From the NCBI GenBank assembly GCA_014529385.2, contig CM043959.1:6698966-6762965 (forward strand): a stretch of DNA of 64,000 bases. The letters are read 5' to 3'. The DNA comes from Adiantum capillus-veneris (taxonomy: Eukaryota; Streptophyta; Polypodiopsida; Polypodiales; Pteridaceae). The notes under the pieces were generated by a model, which was not told the origin of the DNA, did not search any database, and saw nothing but the letters and a program-made list of their open reading frames with translations. Positions within the stretch are counted from its first letter, which is position 1; every line of letters starts with the position of its first letter. The translations under genes were made by a program, and so were the position numbers. This document shows positions 44,320 through 55,989 of this stretch, in pieces.

Positions 44320-44815
44320 TGTGTGTGTCCACACACACACACACACGCAAAAAGCGTGTGTGTGTGAACACAAACACCATCTTAAACGTGCGCACACACA
44401 CGGGCGTGTGTGTGTGTGTGAACACAGACACCAACTTAAACGCGCACACACACACGGGCGCGTGTGTGTGTACACACACACGCTGGCGTGCATGTGTGCA
44501 CCACACACACATGCCTCAGTGCAGCGTGTGTGTGTGTGGCGCACACACACGTGCGCCTGTGTGCAGTGTGTGTGTGTGTGTGTGTGCGCGCACACATACG
44601 TACACACACATGTGCAAGCGCACACACACATGCTGCACGCACACACACACGCTGTACACGCACACGCATGCATGCACGCACACACGTGCACGCGCATGCG
44701 CACACGCTGCACATACACATACACACACACGTTGCACGTACACACAAAAGCACACGCACACACGCGCGGACATGGCAAAAGACACACACAAAGACACATT
44801 CCTTTCTCTCACACA
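44320..44815. repeat. Long (CA)n/(TG)n-type alternating tract
   Basis: About 500 bases of mostly alternating purine-pyrimidine sequence, with CACACA and GTGTGT blocks and GCGC/ACGC steps. ORFs giving VCVCVC or THTHTH strings are artefacts of this composition. Confidence 0.92.
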
Positions 44816-44853
44816 CACAGTCATTCAAAAAAATTAATTAAAATTAAAAGCTT

Positions 44854-44859
44854 TATAAA
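44854..44859 (+). promoter_or_regulatory. TATA box of the ParB-methyltransferase-like gene
   Basis: TATAAA within CTTTATAAAGTGACC, 171 bases upstream of the likely ATG at 45030. A CT-rich leader (44919-44942) follows, as is common in plant 5' untranslated regions. Confidence 0.5.
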
Positions 44860-45029
44860 GTGACCTTCTCTTTTTCATTTTTCTTCTTCTCTATTCTCTT
44901 GTGCTACACAGATCTCTCGATCTCTCTCTCTCTCTCTCTCTCAAGGTCACATCTCAAACTTCCAACCTACAAATTCTCATAAATCATCGTATATCTATTT
45001 CTTATACATTATTCTTCTTTCTTGCAACC

Positions 45030-48000
45030 ATGAGAACAAGAAACCAAACAAAAAATATTGGTTGCAATTGATGAGGTGGATGTTACTACCTCACAAGAAG
45101 TACCTCCGTTAGGCACACATGATACCCAACAATCTCAGGCATTCAGTTCTTTGGATCGTATTGTATCCATTGTAACTGGAGTGGCTGGGACATCACAATC
45201 GAGCGCTGGACCCAGTCATCTTGTGGAAACAGGTACCGCTATTGAGAATTTCAAAGATGAAGTTTTTGGAAATGTTGTCGACAAACACATTTCTTTGGGT
45301 TTGGTGGATTCTCACAGAGTACCATACGATGGGAAACTTCCACGATTGCCTTTTTGTCGACTTCTCTCAAACCCCGCCATTCGCACGCATGATGACCATG
45401 TGACCGATTTGCAAACGTCTATTGCAAACAAAAGCTACCAACCAACGATGGCAAGATTTATTGTTAGTGAACGAATTCCTGGGGAGGATCACAAACAATT
45501 TACTCGCCGTGGTCACGCTGCGAGGGATCTTGCAATGTCATATGATTTGGACGAAGAGCTTCGCCAAATCCCGGAGCTTAGTCACATGGTCGAGAGGTAC
45601 TTTGTGGTTTGGGATGGTAATCACCGATTGGAGGCATGGATGCGGTGGATGAACGAGAATGACATTCCAATTGAGAAAGCGCCAAAGGTGGAGTGCGTTC
45701 TAGTTGACTTTCAGCCACATGAGGCAACGGAGTTTCTATTGGTTTTGGGTATGATCAATAGGTGAGCCCTTTGTTTTTTTGCTAATTTAAATTCATCTTA
45801 CTTGTAAACTATATAAATTACAATCTATTGTTAAACACGGCCACGAGGGTTTCAGTGCCTCATACGACTGCTCATGATATTTTCATGATGAGAAAGCTAG
45901 GGTTGGCGGACCCTACATCACTTCTGTAAAAATTCCCCGAAAGAGCGCGTTTGGCAGCCAAAAGGGCTTTGAATTTTAGAGGTCCAAATAAGTCTAAGTG
46001 GCTAAAATTGCCAATGGTTGTCCTTGCGCAACTACTTTGGAAGGTATACTTCAAACCAATTGTATATGAGAATATCTTTTGATTACGAAATTTTATTAAT
46101 TGTATTTTGATTGAGTCTTTTGAAAATAATAGGAAGAGTTCGATCATATGTTTAGTAGTAAAACGGAAGGGCTGCCATCAAAAGGGAGTTTTGACTACGA
46201 GTTGGCACCTGACGCTTACGAGGAAAGCATCAATCTAGCGCTTTCTCAAACGGAGCAATACTTTACGCGCAAAGGGCTAAAGATAGCCACCATTGCAAAT
46301 CCAGAAAATGGTGGCGATTTCTTCCAAAAATGTATTTCATTTACTGGTTGGGGCGAGAAGACCACGAAAATGACACTCTCGAGAGTGGCAGAGGTAGCAC
46401 GCGCATGCATTAGCCCAACAGAGTAAGTAATAGTCATTTAAATCATTGGATATATTTCTTTTTTTATTATGTAACAATAAAAAATAAGTCTCGCGTTTCC
46501 TTTGATAGGAAGTGCCGATTGCTTGATTTGCTCCAAGCCGGTGATGCATCCTTGAAGGAGAAGGGCATCGGTTTGACGGAGAAGGCCTGGATCCAGTGGC
46601 TTCGATATCACATGTACTAGTGGCAATTGGAAAGGTTAGATTTCTCAAACATTTGCACCAGCTAGCATTTTGTTATGTAACTTGTGACTTATTATTTGCT
46701 GATGTAGGAGAGTGCTTGAGATGGCCGAGAAAATGGAGGCCGAGAATCATGATGTTGTTATCCAACATGAGAAGGCTGAAGGTAGGCATGGTTGCACGCT
46801 TGCCCACACATTATTGACATACAGACGCAAGCACTTTGAGAAGGCCTTCAAGAAGTGGAGTGCTCGGATCAAATGCACACATGAACCCGAAGAGCAACCC
46901 CATTTTGCTTGTACGGCACGACGCTTGTTGTAGAGGTTCGACATCTTTAATTGACAAATTAAGACTATAGAAGGTTACACTAATCTTGTTCTATGCAAAT
47001 GAAAACTTTGTGGTTTGTCTTGTAGATGGTGGAGAGATGCTCTTGTCTTTCCCATTCCCGAGCACCCCAGTGATGCATGGTGCAAGTCGGACAGAGAGGA
47101 GACGGGCTTATATCCTGACGAGTGGATAGATGACTTGCGGTCAAAGGGAGCGTGGCTCAAGTGTCCTTGGTGGCTGGACTACCCGGACAAGGAGTACCTA
47201 CCCGAAGAGGAAGAGCTATACATAGGTATGCCTCTATGTAGTTTTTACCTTTGCCATGAAGCAATAGAATATGGGCTCAATAACTCTTCTTCTTTTAATT
47301 AATGGTGGAGCATAGTGCGTCACGGAAGAAAGCGGTTGTGATAGAGGATGCTCTATCTCCAAACACATCAAAGAAACCAGAGAGGAAGAAACAGACCTCA
47401 AGGAAAGACTCGCAAGCACAACAAGCTGACAAGCAACGTGGGAAGAGAAAGAAGAGGGTTGTAGTCTCTAGCGACAGTGAGAGCGAGCATGTGGTTGTGG
47501 AGTATTCTGTAGAAGTCAGCGATAGTGCTCATAGCCTTGGTGCTATGAGTCACAGTGTACCGACACTATCCTTCACTCCCAGACCAGTGGGGGGCATCCA
47601 GGAGTCCCCTCCATGTTCACCATCACATGGTAGGGCTACAGAGGACTTATCAGACATGGCCAGAGTTGTGGGAGATAACCATCCAGGTACGTGAAAATGC
47701 TTAATGTTGTGTTGTTCTCTTTAGCATTGCTTGAAAGATATATTTGATCTTATGTTGCTATATACAGATATGCATGTAGAGCCACGCCACCTTGCAGTGC
47801 ATGCTAGTGCCAAAGAGTTGGCAAAAGCTATTCCAGATGTGTTGTGCAATGACAGGTAAGCCATGCTTATTTACAATCATAGTTATGTGCACACTTATAG
47901 TGCTAACAAAAACTGCATACAGTTCTATGTAGTCACTACATAGATTCTTGGGCTCTCTATCAGGCACAGGGCAGATGAACCCCAGCTTGAGATTGGGTGG

Positions 48001-49160
48001 CGTACGTTTGGTGTACATGGCCTTTCCCTTACACACTAGGCCACATGCAGCTAGCACGGGTGGGGTTCCTATATGGAACCAATGGGATAGTGACCTTGTG
48101 GATGCTGCATTCTTTTGGCATCCGAGTTTCTTTTGGTGGATGGCATGATTGTGGTGACATGTCATGCAGAACATCTTTCCATTGTCACTTTGAAGGCAGA
48201 GGGAGCTGGTTTCCAGTTGTTGAGGATATTGTACTTACGGCTACCGGAGGCTAGTTGTACGACTATTCGGGACTATTTAGAGGGGGTATGTTGTTTTTTT
48301 GTTTTGATAATTAATAGTAACTTCGATGTTTGTGGGTCAAAAAATAATGTTTTACTTGCTCCCCGCAGGTTAGTACTTTGTTGCTAGCCATTTTTTCACC
48401 CCCTAGAACTGGTGGGTGTCGGCTTCCGAGGTACAATCGAGCGGATGGAGAGATTGCAGCAAATGTACGTGGCTTCTCTGCAGATGACGACATGTTGTGG
48501 GAGAAGCTACCAGGATCAGATTCCACACAGTGGACGCTTGATCGTATGGGCCAGCCTTTTCGTAGAGGTGTTGAGAGGAGTCCAGCGTTTTCCAGGTGGT
48601 AGAACTTTTTTGTTAGCTGTTTTTATTGTTCCTATAAAATTATAGGTATAATAAATCTTAAGGTAACTTTTTTTGTATAGATGGCTACTAGGTACCTTCA
48701 CAGACATGGGAGATGCTATGTTGGATTGTTTTGCAGGAGTTGGGACATTGGCAGCACAATGTTTACTACTACGTAGACATTGTATCAGTTGTGAGAAGGA
48801 TTGGGCAGTTTTCAGTGCTTGTTTGGAGCCAGCTCAGCGCCTACCTTCCGATTTAGGCTCGACATTTATGTTTCATAGGAGTGTCAGAGCTCAGGTAACT
48901 GAGCAACCGCAGCAGGTGTCCGAGCAGCTTCATCTGCTTGACCCACCGTTCCCGACACCACTCGGCAGTCAGGGCGGGGCAGTAGCAGTACCATATCCCA
49001 CTTTCACAGGCCCATTTTTGGCATGGCGTGCAACTGGACCGTCTCCCAGTGCATTCATTGCCTCCACATCTGAGGCCCCACCCAGGGTTGATCCATTGCC
49101 TCTTCGCTACCTGCAACCCCCTCCACATATAGTTCACACTCTTTGCCATTTGGAGTAGTT
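45030..49160 (+). pseudogene. Copy B: ParB-like domain plus DNA methyltransferase-like protein, split gene in the transposon
   Basis: About eleven exons with GT-AG edges. 45030-45761 has a frame change in the A-run near 45050, then HDDHVTDLQTSIANKSYQPT, RFIVSERIPGE, YFVVWDGNHRLEAWMRWMNE (the ParB G-N-H-R-x2-A box) and PKVECVLVDFQPHEATEFLL. Then come about 45849-46042, 46132-46421, 46510-46634, 46709-46934, 47025-47225 (YPDEWIDDL, WWLDYPDKEYLPEEEE), 47302-47686 (charged linker, KKPERKKQTSRKDSQ), 47767-47857, 47964-48295, 48370-48595 and 48681-49160. The methyltransferase part has VRLVYMAFPLHTRP where the DPPY/F box should be. A frame change leads to LLASEFLLVDGMIVVTCHAE, then GAGFQLLRILYLRL. 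The last exon has AMLDCFAGVGTLAAQCLLLR and CISCEKD (motif I and the acidic turn). Motif IV lies before motif I, as in beta-class N6-adenine/N4-cytosine enzymes. The catalytic tetrad is lost and stops occur in exons 2 and 4, so I call it a pseudogene. The proline-rich tail has no known domain. Confidence 0.77.
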
Positions 49161-49439
49161 CCCCCACCAATTGGTGCACTGCCCCCGTTGGCACGACCTT
49201 TGTTTCCTCCTAGAGGATATGGCCCCCCACCGCCCTTCTTTCCTCCACGTCACCCATGATGTATCAACCCCCATATGTATTTACTTTGGATGCAATGGAA
49301 CTCATAGATTTGGGGTTTGTTATTTGAAATAGACCGTAATTGTGTGTAAGGAACTTTCTCTTATTAATAGTGTATTGAATGATTCCAAGGTGTTTTTTGT
49401 TTGAATGTAAGTTGGTCGTGAAATGACAATCAAATTTTA

Positions 49440-49443
<4 letters not shown>

Positions 49444-49493
<50 letters not shown>
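49444..49493 (+). repeat. (GA)n microsatellite just inside the right terminal repeat
   Basis: About 25 GA units, mirroring the CT/GA tract at the left end. Confidence 0.97.
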
Positions 49494-49496
<3 letters not shown>

Positions 49497-49509
49497 GTCA
49501 ATTGTCCCT

Positions 49510-49579
49510 TCTTTTAGGAATCCGCTCGTCCGATTCTTAAAAAGCGTTCGCCAAAAATTGCTCCCCCAAAAATCGTGTC
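49510..49579 (-). repeat. Right terminal inverted repeat of the transposon
   Basis: On the minus strand it reads GACACGATTTTTGGGGGAGC, then AATTTTTGGCGAACGCTTTT and GAATCGGACGAGCGGATTCC, matching the left repeat from the first or second base on. Confidence 0.88.
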
Positions 49580-49589
49580 CTATAATTTT
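49580..49589. repeat. Target-site duplication, right (CTATAATTTT)
   Basis: Exact match to 38689-38698, immediately outside the right terminal repeat. Confidence 0.82.
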
Positions 49590-52500
49590 TCAACAATTTT
49601 TTCATGTCCTAAGGGATAGAGGATGTTTGTATTTCCAAGTATGATCTACTATGTTGTGTTGTCTATATTGAATCATTAACAAAACCTAAAAGTTTTTACA
49701 AATTAGCATGTTACATAAAAGTAAGATTTAAATTTGGTTGTTCGCATGAATTCTTCAAAACTTTTACTTTGCTACATAAAATGAAATTTGAAATTTTATT
49801 GTTCACAAGGATTGTATATCATATGCATTTTCCCTTTTAACTTTATGGAACCTAATACCCCATATATCTAACAATGCAACGTTATGTTCATTTTTCCATT
49901 TTTATCAAAATCAGGTGCCTTTAGAGGTTTGGTTCATATCTCTTTAATATAGGTCATTTGAAAAGGGTAGCATTGTAGTAGCTATGAAGCTTATATAGAA
50001 ATGTCATGATATTTTTACAATTTGGCTTATGGTGATAGTCTTGTACAAGACTGTACAGGTCTAGTATCTCATTGTACTTCTTTGATATTTTTGTATCTAA
50101 TTATATGTCTAAAATAAAAAATATGGTGTTGCAATAAGATAATTTTTAGCTTTGGGTAAAATGTAACAATCCATCTACTTGCAAAGCCCACCACAACCAG
50201 GTAGTGAAGAGTTTTGAACCTTATGTTTACCGCTGTGATTTTTCTTTGAGCTTAAATCTCAAGTAAGGATTCTTATAAATAGCACTTCTATTAAGAATAT
50301 CCACTGTTTTTCTCAAAAAACATAAAATGACACTTCTATGTCTTTTAAGATTACTAACCTAGTTTTATATACATGGATAGAAAGTTTGATTGTTAGCTTC
50401 TTTTGAAATATTTCAAGTAGTCGAAGGTGTCCCCCAGTGCACACACTAAGGAAGTGTATGCCAAACATGCAAAGTAGCTGCTAAAGACTGTGGAAAGACA
50501 AAATGGGCTAAAGGGGACATTGAAGGTCCAAGGATGGCCACCAATTTTTCCTTTTTTTTCCTTGCAAGACACTATGTGGTTGTAATTAGTAGAACCCCAT
50601 TTATTGAATCCCCATGTAATTTTGGATATTCCAAAAAAGTCTTTTATAGTATAGACAGCCTTAGCGGTTGACCGGGAAGCTTGGCAAGGTTTCTCATAAT
50701 TATGTGACACCCACAAATCTAAAAACAAAGTGTGGAGACTATAATTGCGAACTTTACTTTTTCTAACCCTATTATGTTCAATAGCCACTTTTAGCTCAAT
50801 TGCAGGGTCCAATTGAGGAGCTAGTCACATCAAGCTTGTGAGCTCCTTGTGAGCTTGTGAGCTTTGAGAACACCAGGGAGCTCCATAGCTTTCATATCCA
50901 CTACAAAGAGCTACTCTATTGTATTCTATTACTCCCACATGCTCCCTTAGGACATGATGGTTGAACATTTTGAATAGAACCAACGTTAATCTCTCTCTTT
51001 GGTTAGTGTACATATACTTGATGTTGCTAATCAAGTTTGCTTATGTATTTGAGTGTTGAATATTTGTAGCAATGGTGTTTAGTTAATCCCGTGTGCTCTA
51101 GGTTGTGCATTAAATCAGGGATAGAGAAGATATTACACTTTTTTTATCACACGTGCACATACATTGCCTCGTTGGTGCATTGGCAAGGAATAGGTACATC
51201 ATTTCTCATCGTATCCAGTGTAAATTTAAGAAACATTTGAGCATTTCACAAGTAGGAAAGGATAAGCATAGGGTTCCATCTGAGTAGGTCTAATGGTAGG
51301 AAAGGTAGAGCTTACAATGCATTCACCATGCATCTCTTGAGACTACCAATGTAGTGTTGTGTGTAGATAGTTTACACACTCTAGGTTAGGGTCAACTTTA
51401 TTTTTTATCAGATTGACATGTTTAGTTGGTTGGTGTGACACTATACTACTATTTCTGCACACCTTTTTTTGGTGGTGTTGCTAGGGAATGAGTGAAGAGC
51501 AAAGCTCAAGATATTGTGCATGGTTGTTTGCATTGTGTATTTATTGTGTTTAATCTTTGTTCTTTAGATCAGAGTGAAGGTTTGAAATCAATCTTTTCAT
51601 TGAGCCATGGGCTCACAAATCCTCACATCATTGCAATTGAGACTTTCTCTCGTTGGTTAGGTTTTGATCAAACTAAGATTAAGAATATCTTGGAAGAATG
51701 TAAGGTTAAAATAGGTGGTTAAATGTCTACATCAGCACTATGGCTTGCCCTAGAGATGAAATTTTCATTAGGTGTGCAACACAAAAATAGGACTCTATCT
51801 CTTAGATTGTTTCTTAGCCCTCTAAGTGATTTTGGGTTGAAAGTGCTATTTATGGATGTACTATTAATAGGGCACTTAGATTTTGTGAGTGAGTGAGTGT
51901 ACTAAGGCCTTCAAGATGCCTAAAATTAACCAAAATTTCCTATTGGTACAAAAAGTTTTGAGCTCAGATCATTTTGGTTCTCTTAGAGTTTTCAATGAAA
52001 TTTTGCACAGGGATCTTTGAGGAAATCACCTCTTGTGACACTATTCCAGTGGAATTTACTTTTTCATGATTATGAACACAATGAAGGATAGACATCTAAT
52101 GCTCAACAAACCCCAATCCCAAAACCCTAGGGAGAGAAATGATTATTTCAGTTGCGAAGGTAATCACTAGATGAGAGACTACCCCTACAATAAGGTAGAT
52201 GTCTAACCCATATGCAGGAGGTACCCTTTCTTTGTACGGCCATGGATAAAGGTTAGATACACTTTTTGTTATCAATATTCGTTGCGTGATTGGGCACCCT
52301 CTTATTGTATATGGTTAACTACAATTGGAATAGCTGGAACGTAATGGTTAATTTCTATGCTATCTTTCTATTGTTACTAATGGTGAGTTGATCCAGTGTA
52401 GATTGGAATTCTGGGAGCTGAGGAGAAGGCATCGGCAATAAATAAATCACTCGGCCATTTTATATTTGCACAATGTTTTAGATCTTTTATCAATAAGACA

Positions 52501-52700
52501 CAATGGCTACTTTGTAAAGAGGAACTCACCCTACAAGGGTTATGCAATAAGTGATATGCTCCACTCATAAACCAAAGTGGAACTAAGTGTAAAACAAGGG
52601 GCTCCAATTTTTGGCACCAATAAGCAATATCAAATATTCAATACCAAACTCCACAAGAGGTGCCATGGAGTTTGGGGCTACACTCTTTAGGCCATTGATT
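49590..52700. other. Non-coding stretch
   Basis: AT-rich, with no recognisable family. The longest ORF (50393-50812, minus, 139 residues, MDPAIELKVAIEHNRVRKSK) has an even composition but no motif. The region around 50700-51010 resembles an LTR leader in composition, but no paired LTR was found. Confidence 0.4.
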
Positions 52701-52704
52701 TGCA

Positions 52705-52708
<4 letters not shown>

Positions 52709-52745
<37 letters not shown>
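52709..52745 (+). repeat. (CT)n microsatellite
   Basis: About 18 CT units. Confidence 0.95.
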
Positions 52746-52749
<4 letters not shown>

Positions 52750-52964
52750 GTTATGTTGTGTACTCTCTAATTTTGTCTACATCATCTTCCCCTTGCAATT
52801 TTTCACTATCAAGTCTATACTTGTGCTTGTGTGTGTGTGTGTGTGTGTGAGAGAGATAGTCTAGGTGTATGTACTTGGAATTTGGGAGAGATGGTGGGAG
52901 GTTGACAGGTAAGTGTGCGAGCAAATTGGAATTGTGAAGTAACCTTTCTCCCCCTCTACTCTCA

Positions 52965-52985
52965 ACAGTGTTATCAGAGCATTTG
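52965..52985 (+). other. Degenerate primer-binding site of an LTR retrotransposon remnant
   Basis: CTCAACA followed by GTGTTATCAGAGC. TGGTATCAGAGC preceded by an LTR ending in ...AACA is the standard initiator-Met site; here GG has become GT. Some 250 bases upstream contain (CT)n and (GT)n tracts and could be the LTR end. Downstream coding sequence is too damaged to recognise. Confidence 0.45.
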
Positions 52986-54200
52986 GTTCAAGTTAATTGG
53001 CAATTGATTTTCAAATTTGAAGAGGAATTCTCAAATAGACAGCATCAAATTTCACATCAAAGCTTAATCAAATAATTAATTGGCAGTTCATTCAACAATT
53101 TCCTCTCATTGGCAACCAAAAATGGGTATGTGCCGCACTTGATTCAAAGACAATTGCTAAAAGTTATGGCTTGCAAAGATGGAAGGGTGATAGTTAGATA
53201 AACAAGAGATTTCCAAGATTTTAGAGAAGCAATAATTAAGAAATTTGGCATCGGAATGCCTTGAAGGAGATTAGGGCGAGCGAATCCATAATAGATAAGA
53301 AGAAGAAAACGAGTTCAAAGAAGCATATTGTCAAGAAGAAGGGCCATTGTAATATTTCTCGTAAAGAATTTTCAAAGGGGAATTCCAACCTCTTGTGCTC
53401 AAGAGCTATGTGAGGATGGCCAATTCTATTAATGGTCGACCATGACTTATGGGCAAAATCCATGTGACCGGTACCCTATACACTCAAAAGGGTGGAGGTC
53501 CACCTCAGCAGAATGAAGTGATGTTGGCATCCTTATCGGCATCTACCAGGTCACCTCGGGCTTGCCAACCAATTTTTCTTCTTCCTAGCGGGCTGAAAAC
53601 GGTTGTAGTGGCTACCCTCATCCTCCCTCTACCTCATGATGTCACCTTCTGCACATGCTCACTTCATGCAACTTTTTTTTTCACACATGTTACCAATTAA
53701 AAGGTGTCTTATAACTTTTTGTCATCCACCCTGATTATTGAGTGGTCTAAAGAAATCAAGGGTGAATAAGTGGAACCATCCAATTCAACCAAAGAAAACA
53801 AGTGTTTAAAGCTAATTTCCTTGCTACAAGGACTCAAGGCACCCCATTGCCCTTTGACCACCCACTCGATTGAACTAAAGGGGTGATTGCAAGAGTCCTT
53901 GAGACTTGTTGATCAATCACCAAACGCAAAAAAAAAAATAAGGCCTTGACCGCCCAATTTTGAAAGCCTTGGGTACTACATCTTAACCCCTTTTCCTACT
54001 GCCCATCAAGCACATTACCTTGGGCCTTTTTCTTAATTTAAAGGGAGTATTTAACACTACTTCCAAGAAATATCTAGTAGGTAGAAGGCAAAAGATTTCA
54101 AATTCCAAAGGCACCATTCACGTCACACCTAAGCTAAAGATATTTAAAACCTCTTCAGCTTGTGGATTCTTTTGTCGATTGATATTCTAATACTGGGACA
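52986..54200. other. Degenerate stretch downstream of the primer-site remnant
   Basis: A gag-like string FQDFREAIIKKFG can be read near 53210-53250. Otherwise there are stops in all frames. The rest holds nothing that I recognise. Confidence 0.35.
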
Positions 54201-54220
54201 CCTGAGTTCGGACGTCAAAA

Positions 54221-54452
54221 ATTCAATCTACTTGCATACAACTTATTTTAACTAATCGCCGCTTTTGACCTTGTCTTGGTGCTCCACATTTGGACTCGAC
54301 GATGGACGTCATCATCGACCGTCAAGCTAAGTACAAATTCAATCTACTTGCATACAACTTATTTTAACTAATCGCCGCTTTTGACCTTGTCTTGGTGCTC
54401 CACATTTGGACTCGACGATGGACGTCATCATCGACTGTCAAGCTAAGTACAA
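54221..54452 (+). repeat. Tandem duplication of a 116-bp unit
   Basis: Two copies (54221-54336 and 54337-54452) beginning ATTCAATCTACTTGCATACA, differing at one base (CGACCGTC/CGACTGTC). A very recent duplication. Confidence 0.93.
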
Positions 54453-54829
54453 ATTATTTTTTTATTTCCTTCATCTTATCATTATTTTGCATATTAATTG
54501 TCTACATCTGCATATATAGCAGTTTAAAAAGTATAGGATAAATATGAATATTTTTTAAAAAATCTTTAAAAAAAGAATATATATATATAAAGAGAGAAAA
54601 GTAATTTTATTTTATTTTTAAATTAAAAAAGAGAGAGAAGAAGAGAGAAAAGCATGCCATCATGTCCCATCTTCCATAGCCACCCAATGTTGATAAATAG
54701 CTCATAAATTTGTACCAATCACTTGCATATGAACGCATGCAAAGGCAAAATTAGAAGATAATCTATTGCACACTCCCGCACTGAATCTGCACCAATTCCA
54801 AAGATAAATAAAATTAGTAGAAAAGCTTT

Positions 54830-55195
54830 CACATTTAAAGATTTTAATGGCACTAAAGATGCCCGCACAATACTGAAATGGGTTAGTCAATTGGATGACT
54901 ACTTCCATGATGAAGACTTCCCCAAGCGTGACATGGTTAAGTGTGCATCAAATCACCTTACCGGTAGCGTTGCCCTATGGTGGAACGCCACCAAACAGCA
55001 TGGTAGAAGACCTCGCACCTGGCATGCATTCAAGAAGTTTCTTTTACCCCATCTTATACCCACACAGTACAAAGCTAAAGCAAGAGGCCAATGGGATTTA
55101 ATTTGCATGAAGATGTACAGGCTTACACTGACCGTTTTTGGAATTATCTTATTCAGCTTCAAGCTATCGAACATGTTAGCGTAGAAAATGTAACA
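54830..55195 (+). pseudogene. Retrotransposon Gag fragment (Retrotrans_gag)
   Basis: The plus strand reads DARTILKWVSQLDDYFHDED, LTGSVALWWNATKQHGRRP and TWHAFKKFLLPHLIPTQYKA. After a one-base frame change near 55100 it reads DVQAYTDRFWNYLIQLQAIE. This is the complete Retrotrans_gag motif order (W..Q.D.YF..., A..WW, TW..F...L...F.P). No protease, RT or LTR joined to it was found, so it is a solitary broken fragment. Confidence 0.85.
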
Positions 55196-55295
55196 TTAAC
55201 TTTCTAGTGATTACTAACACTAACCACTAACATACTAACACAAAATAGCATTGACCTAACCATAAAAGACATCTCACCTCAAGACATGTACAAAG

Positions 55296-55980
55296 TAACT
55301 CTCTCTCTCTCTCTCTCTCTCCCCTTCCTTAAAACTTACTTTCACCTTATCTACCATCAATAATGCTCTTTTTTGAGCCCACACCCATGACTCAAGCAGA
55401 CAAAGAAGGCCCGCAATGTTTTGATATTCAAAAAAATCATAATCCTGATTTGTTAGCTTGTAAATTAGGATTTTCAATAATCTTAATGAGGGGTCTCCAA
55501 CCTATAAATAGGCCCCTCTCCTTCTTGTAAAACAACCTCCAACATCTCACATAGCACCCCAACACTCTATGCATGAGGAGAGACTTAGGTGTAGCAACCA
55601 CTTGTGAGCTTCACTCTTGGTGTGAGAGAAGCTTTCAAGCTACACATTGCAAGTGAGAGAGCGTGAGTTCCACAAATCTCAAAACCACTATTGTACATGC
55701 TCCTTCATCATCAATAAATTGAGGTTTGGTGCATCAAAGGCGTGATTCGACGTTCAAATCTTCGTCCTTCCATTTGTGCAATACGGTTTGGTGAATTCAA
55801 GGTGACTTGTGTATTTTGAGTTTTTATCGGTTGATCTTGATTTTAGAAAGTGTTTTGGTGTGTTTTTCATTGCCAGTTTTGTGTCCATTGTAAGAGGGTA
55901 TTGTGGTGAGAGGTCTCCCACACCCTAAGACAGTGTGTGTGTGTTTTGGCAATGAGTAGCAATCACTAAGCATTGAGTGA
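55296..55980 (+). promoter_or_regulatory. LTR-like promoter region with TATA box and AATAAA
   Basis: A (CT)n tract at 55299-55321, CCTATAAATAGGCCCC at 55500-55515 as a strong TATA box, and TCAATAAATTG at 55711-55720 as a possible polyadenylation signal. This is the U3-R layout of an LTR, but no partner copy is present. It could be a solo LTR on the plus strand. Confidence 0.4.
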
Positions 55981-55989
55981 GTTTTGTAC

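Larger units (their letters stand above)
38699..49579. mobile_element. 10.9-kb DNA transposon with SWIM transposase and ParB-methyltransferase-like gene
   Basis: Both ends carry a terminal inverted repeat of about 70 bp and identical 10-bp target duplications. Inside, from left, are a 112-aa ORF (minus), a Mutator-like transposase with SWIM zinc finger (minus), a hairpin-rich GC island, and a divergently transcribed ParB/methyltransferase-like gene (plus). The gene for its own movement, the ends and the 10-bp duplication all fit a Mutator-type element. Both main genes contain frame breaks, so this copy is probably inactive. The midpoint (44139) lies 10 bases from the centre of a large palindrome. 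I know of no described plant element with this gene set, but could not search. Confidence 0.78.

Noticed and set aside
43545-44863. Overlapping ORFs of 100-317 residues with HTHTHT, VCVCVC or Pro/Gly runs
   Set aside because: Composition artefacts of the G-rich repeats, palindrome and CA/TG tract; open on several frames of both strands at once.
48930-48960. DPPF motif in the proline-rich tail of copy B
   Set aside because: It lies after motif I and in a low-complexity tail, so it is not the methyltransferase catalytic box; the expected box is upstream near 48005.
50393-50812. 139-residue minus-strand ORF
   Set aside because: No motif, no splice edges, no coding neighbour; left as unexplained open frame.
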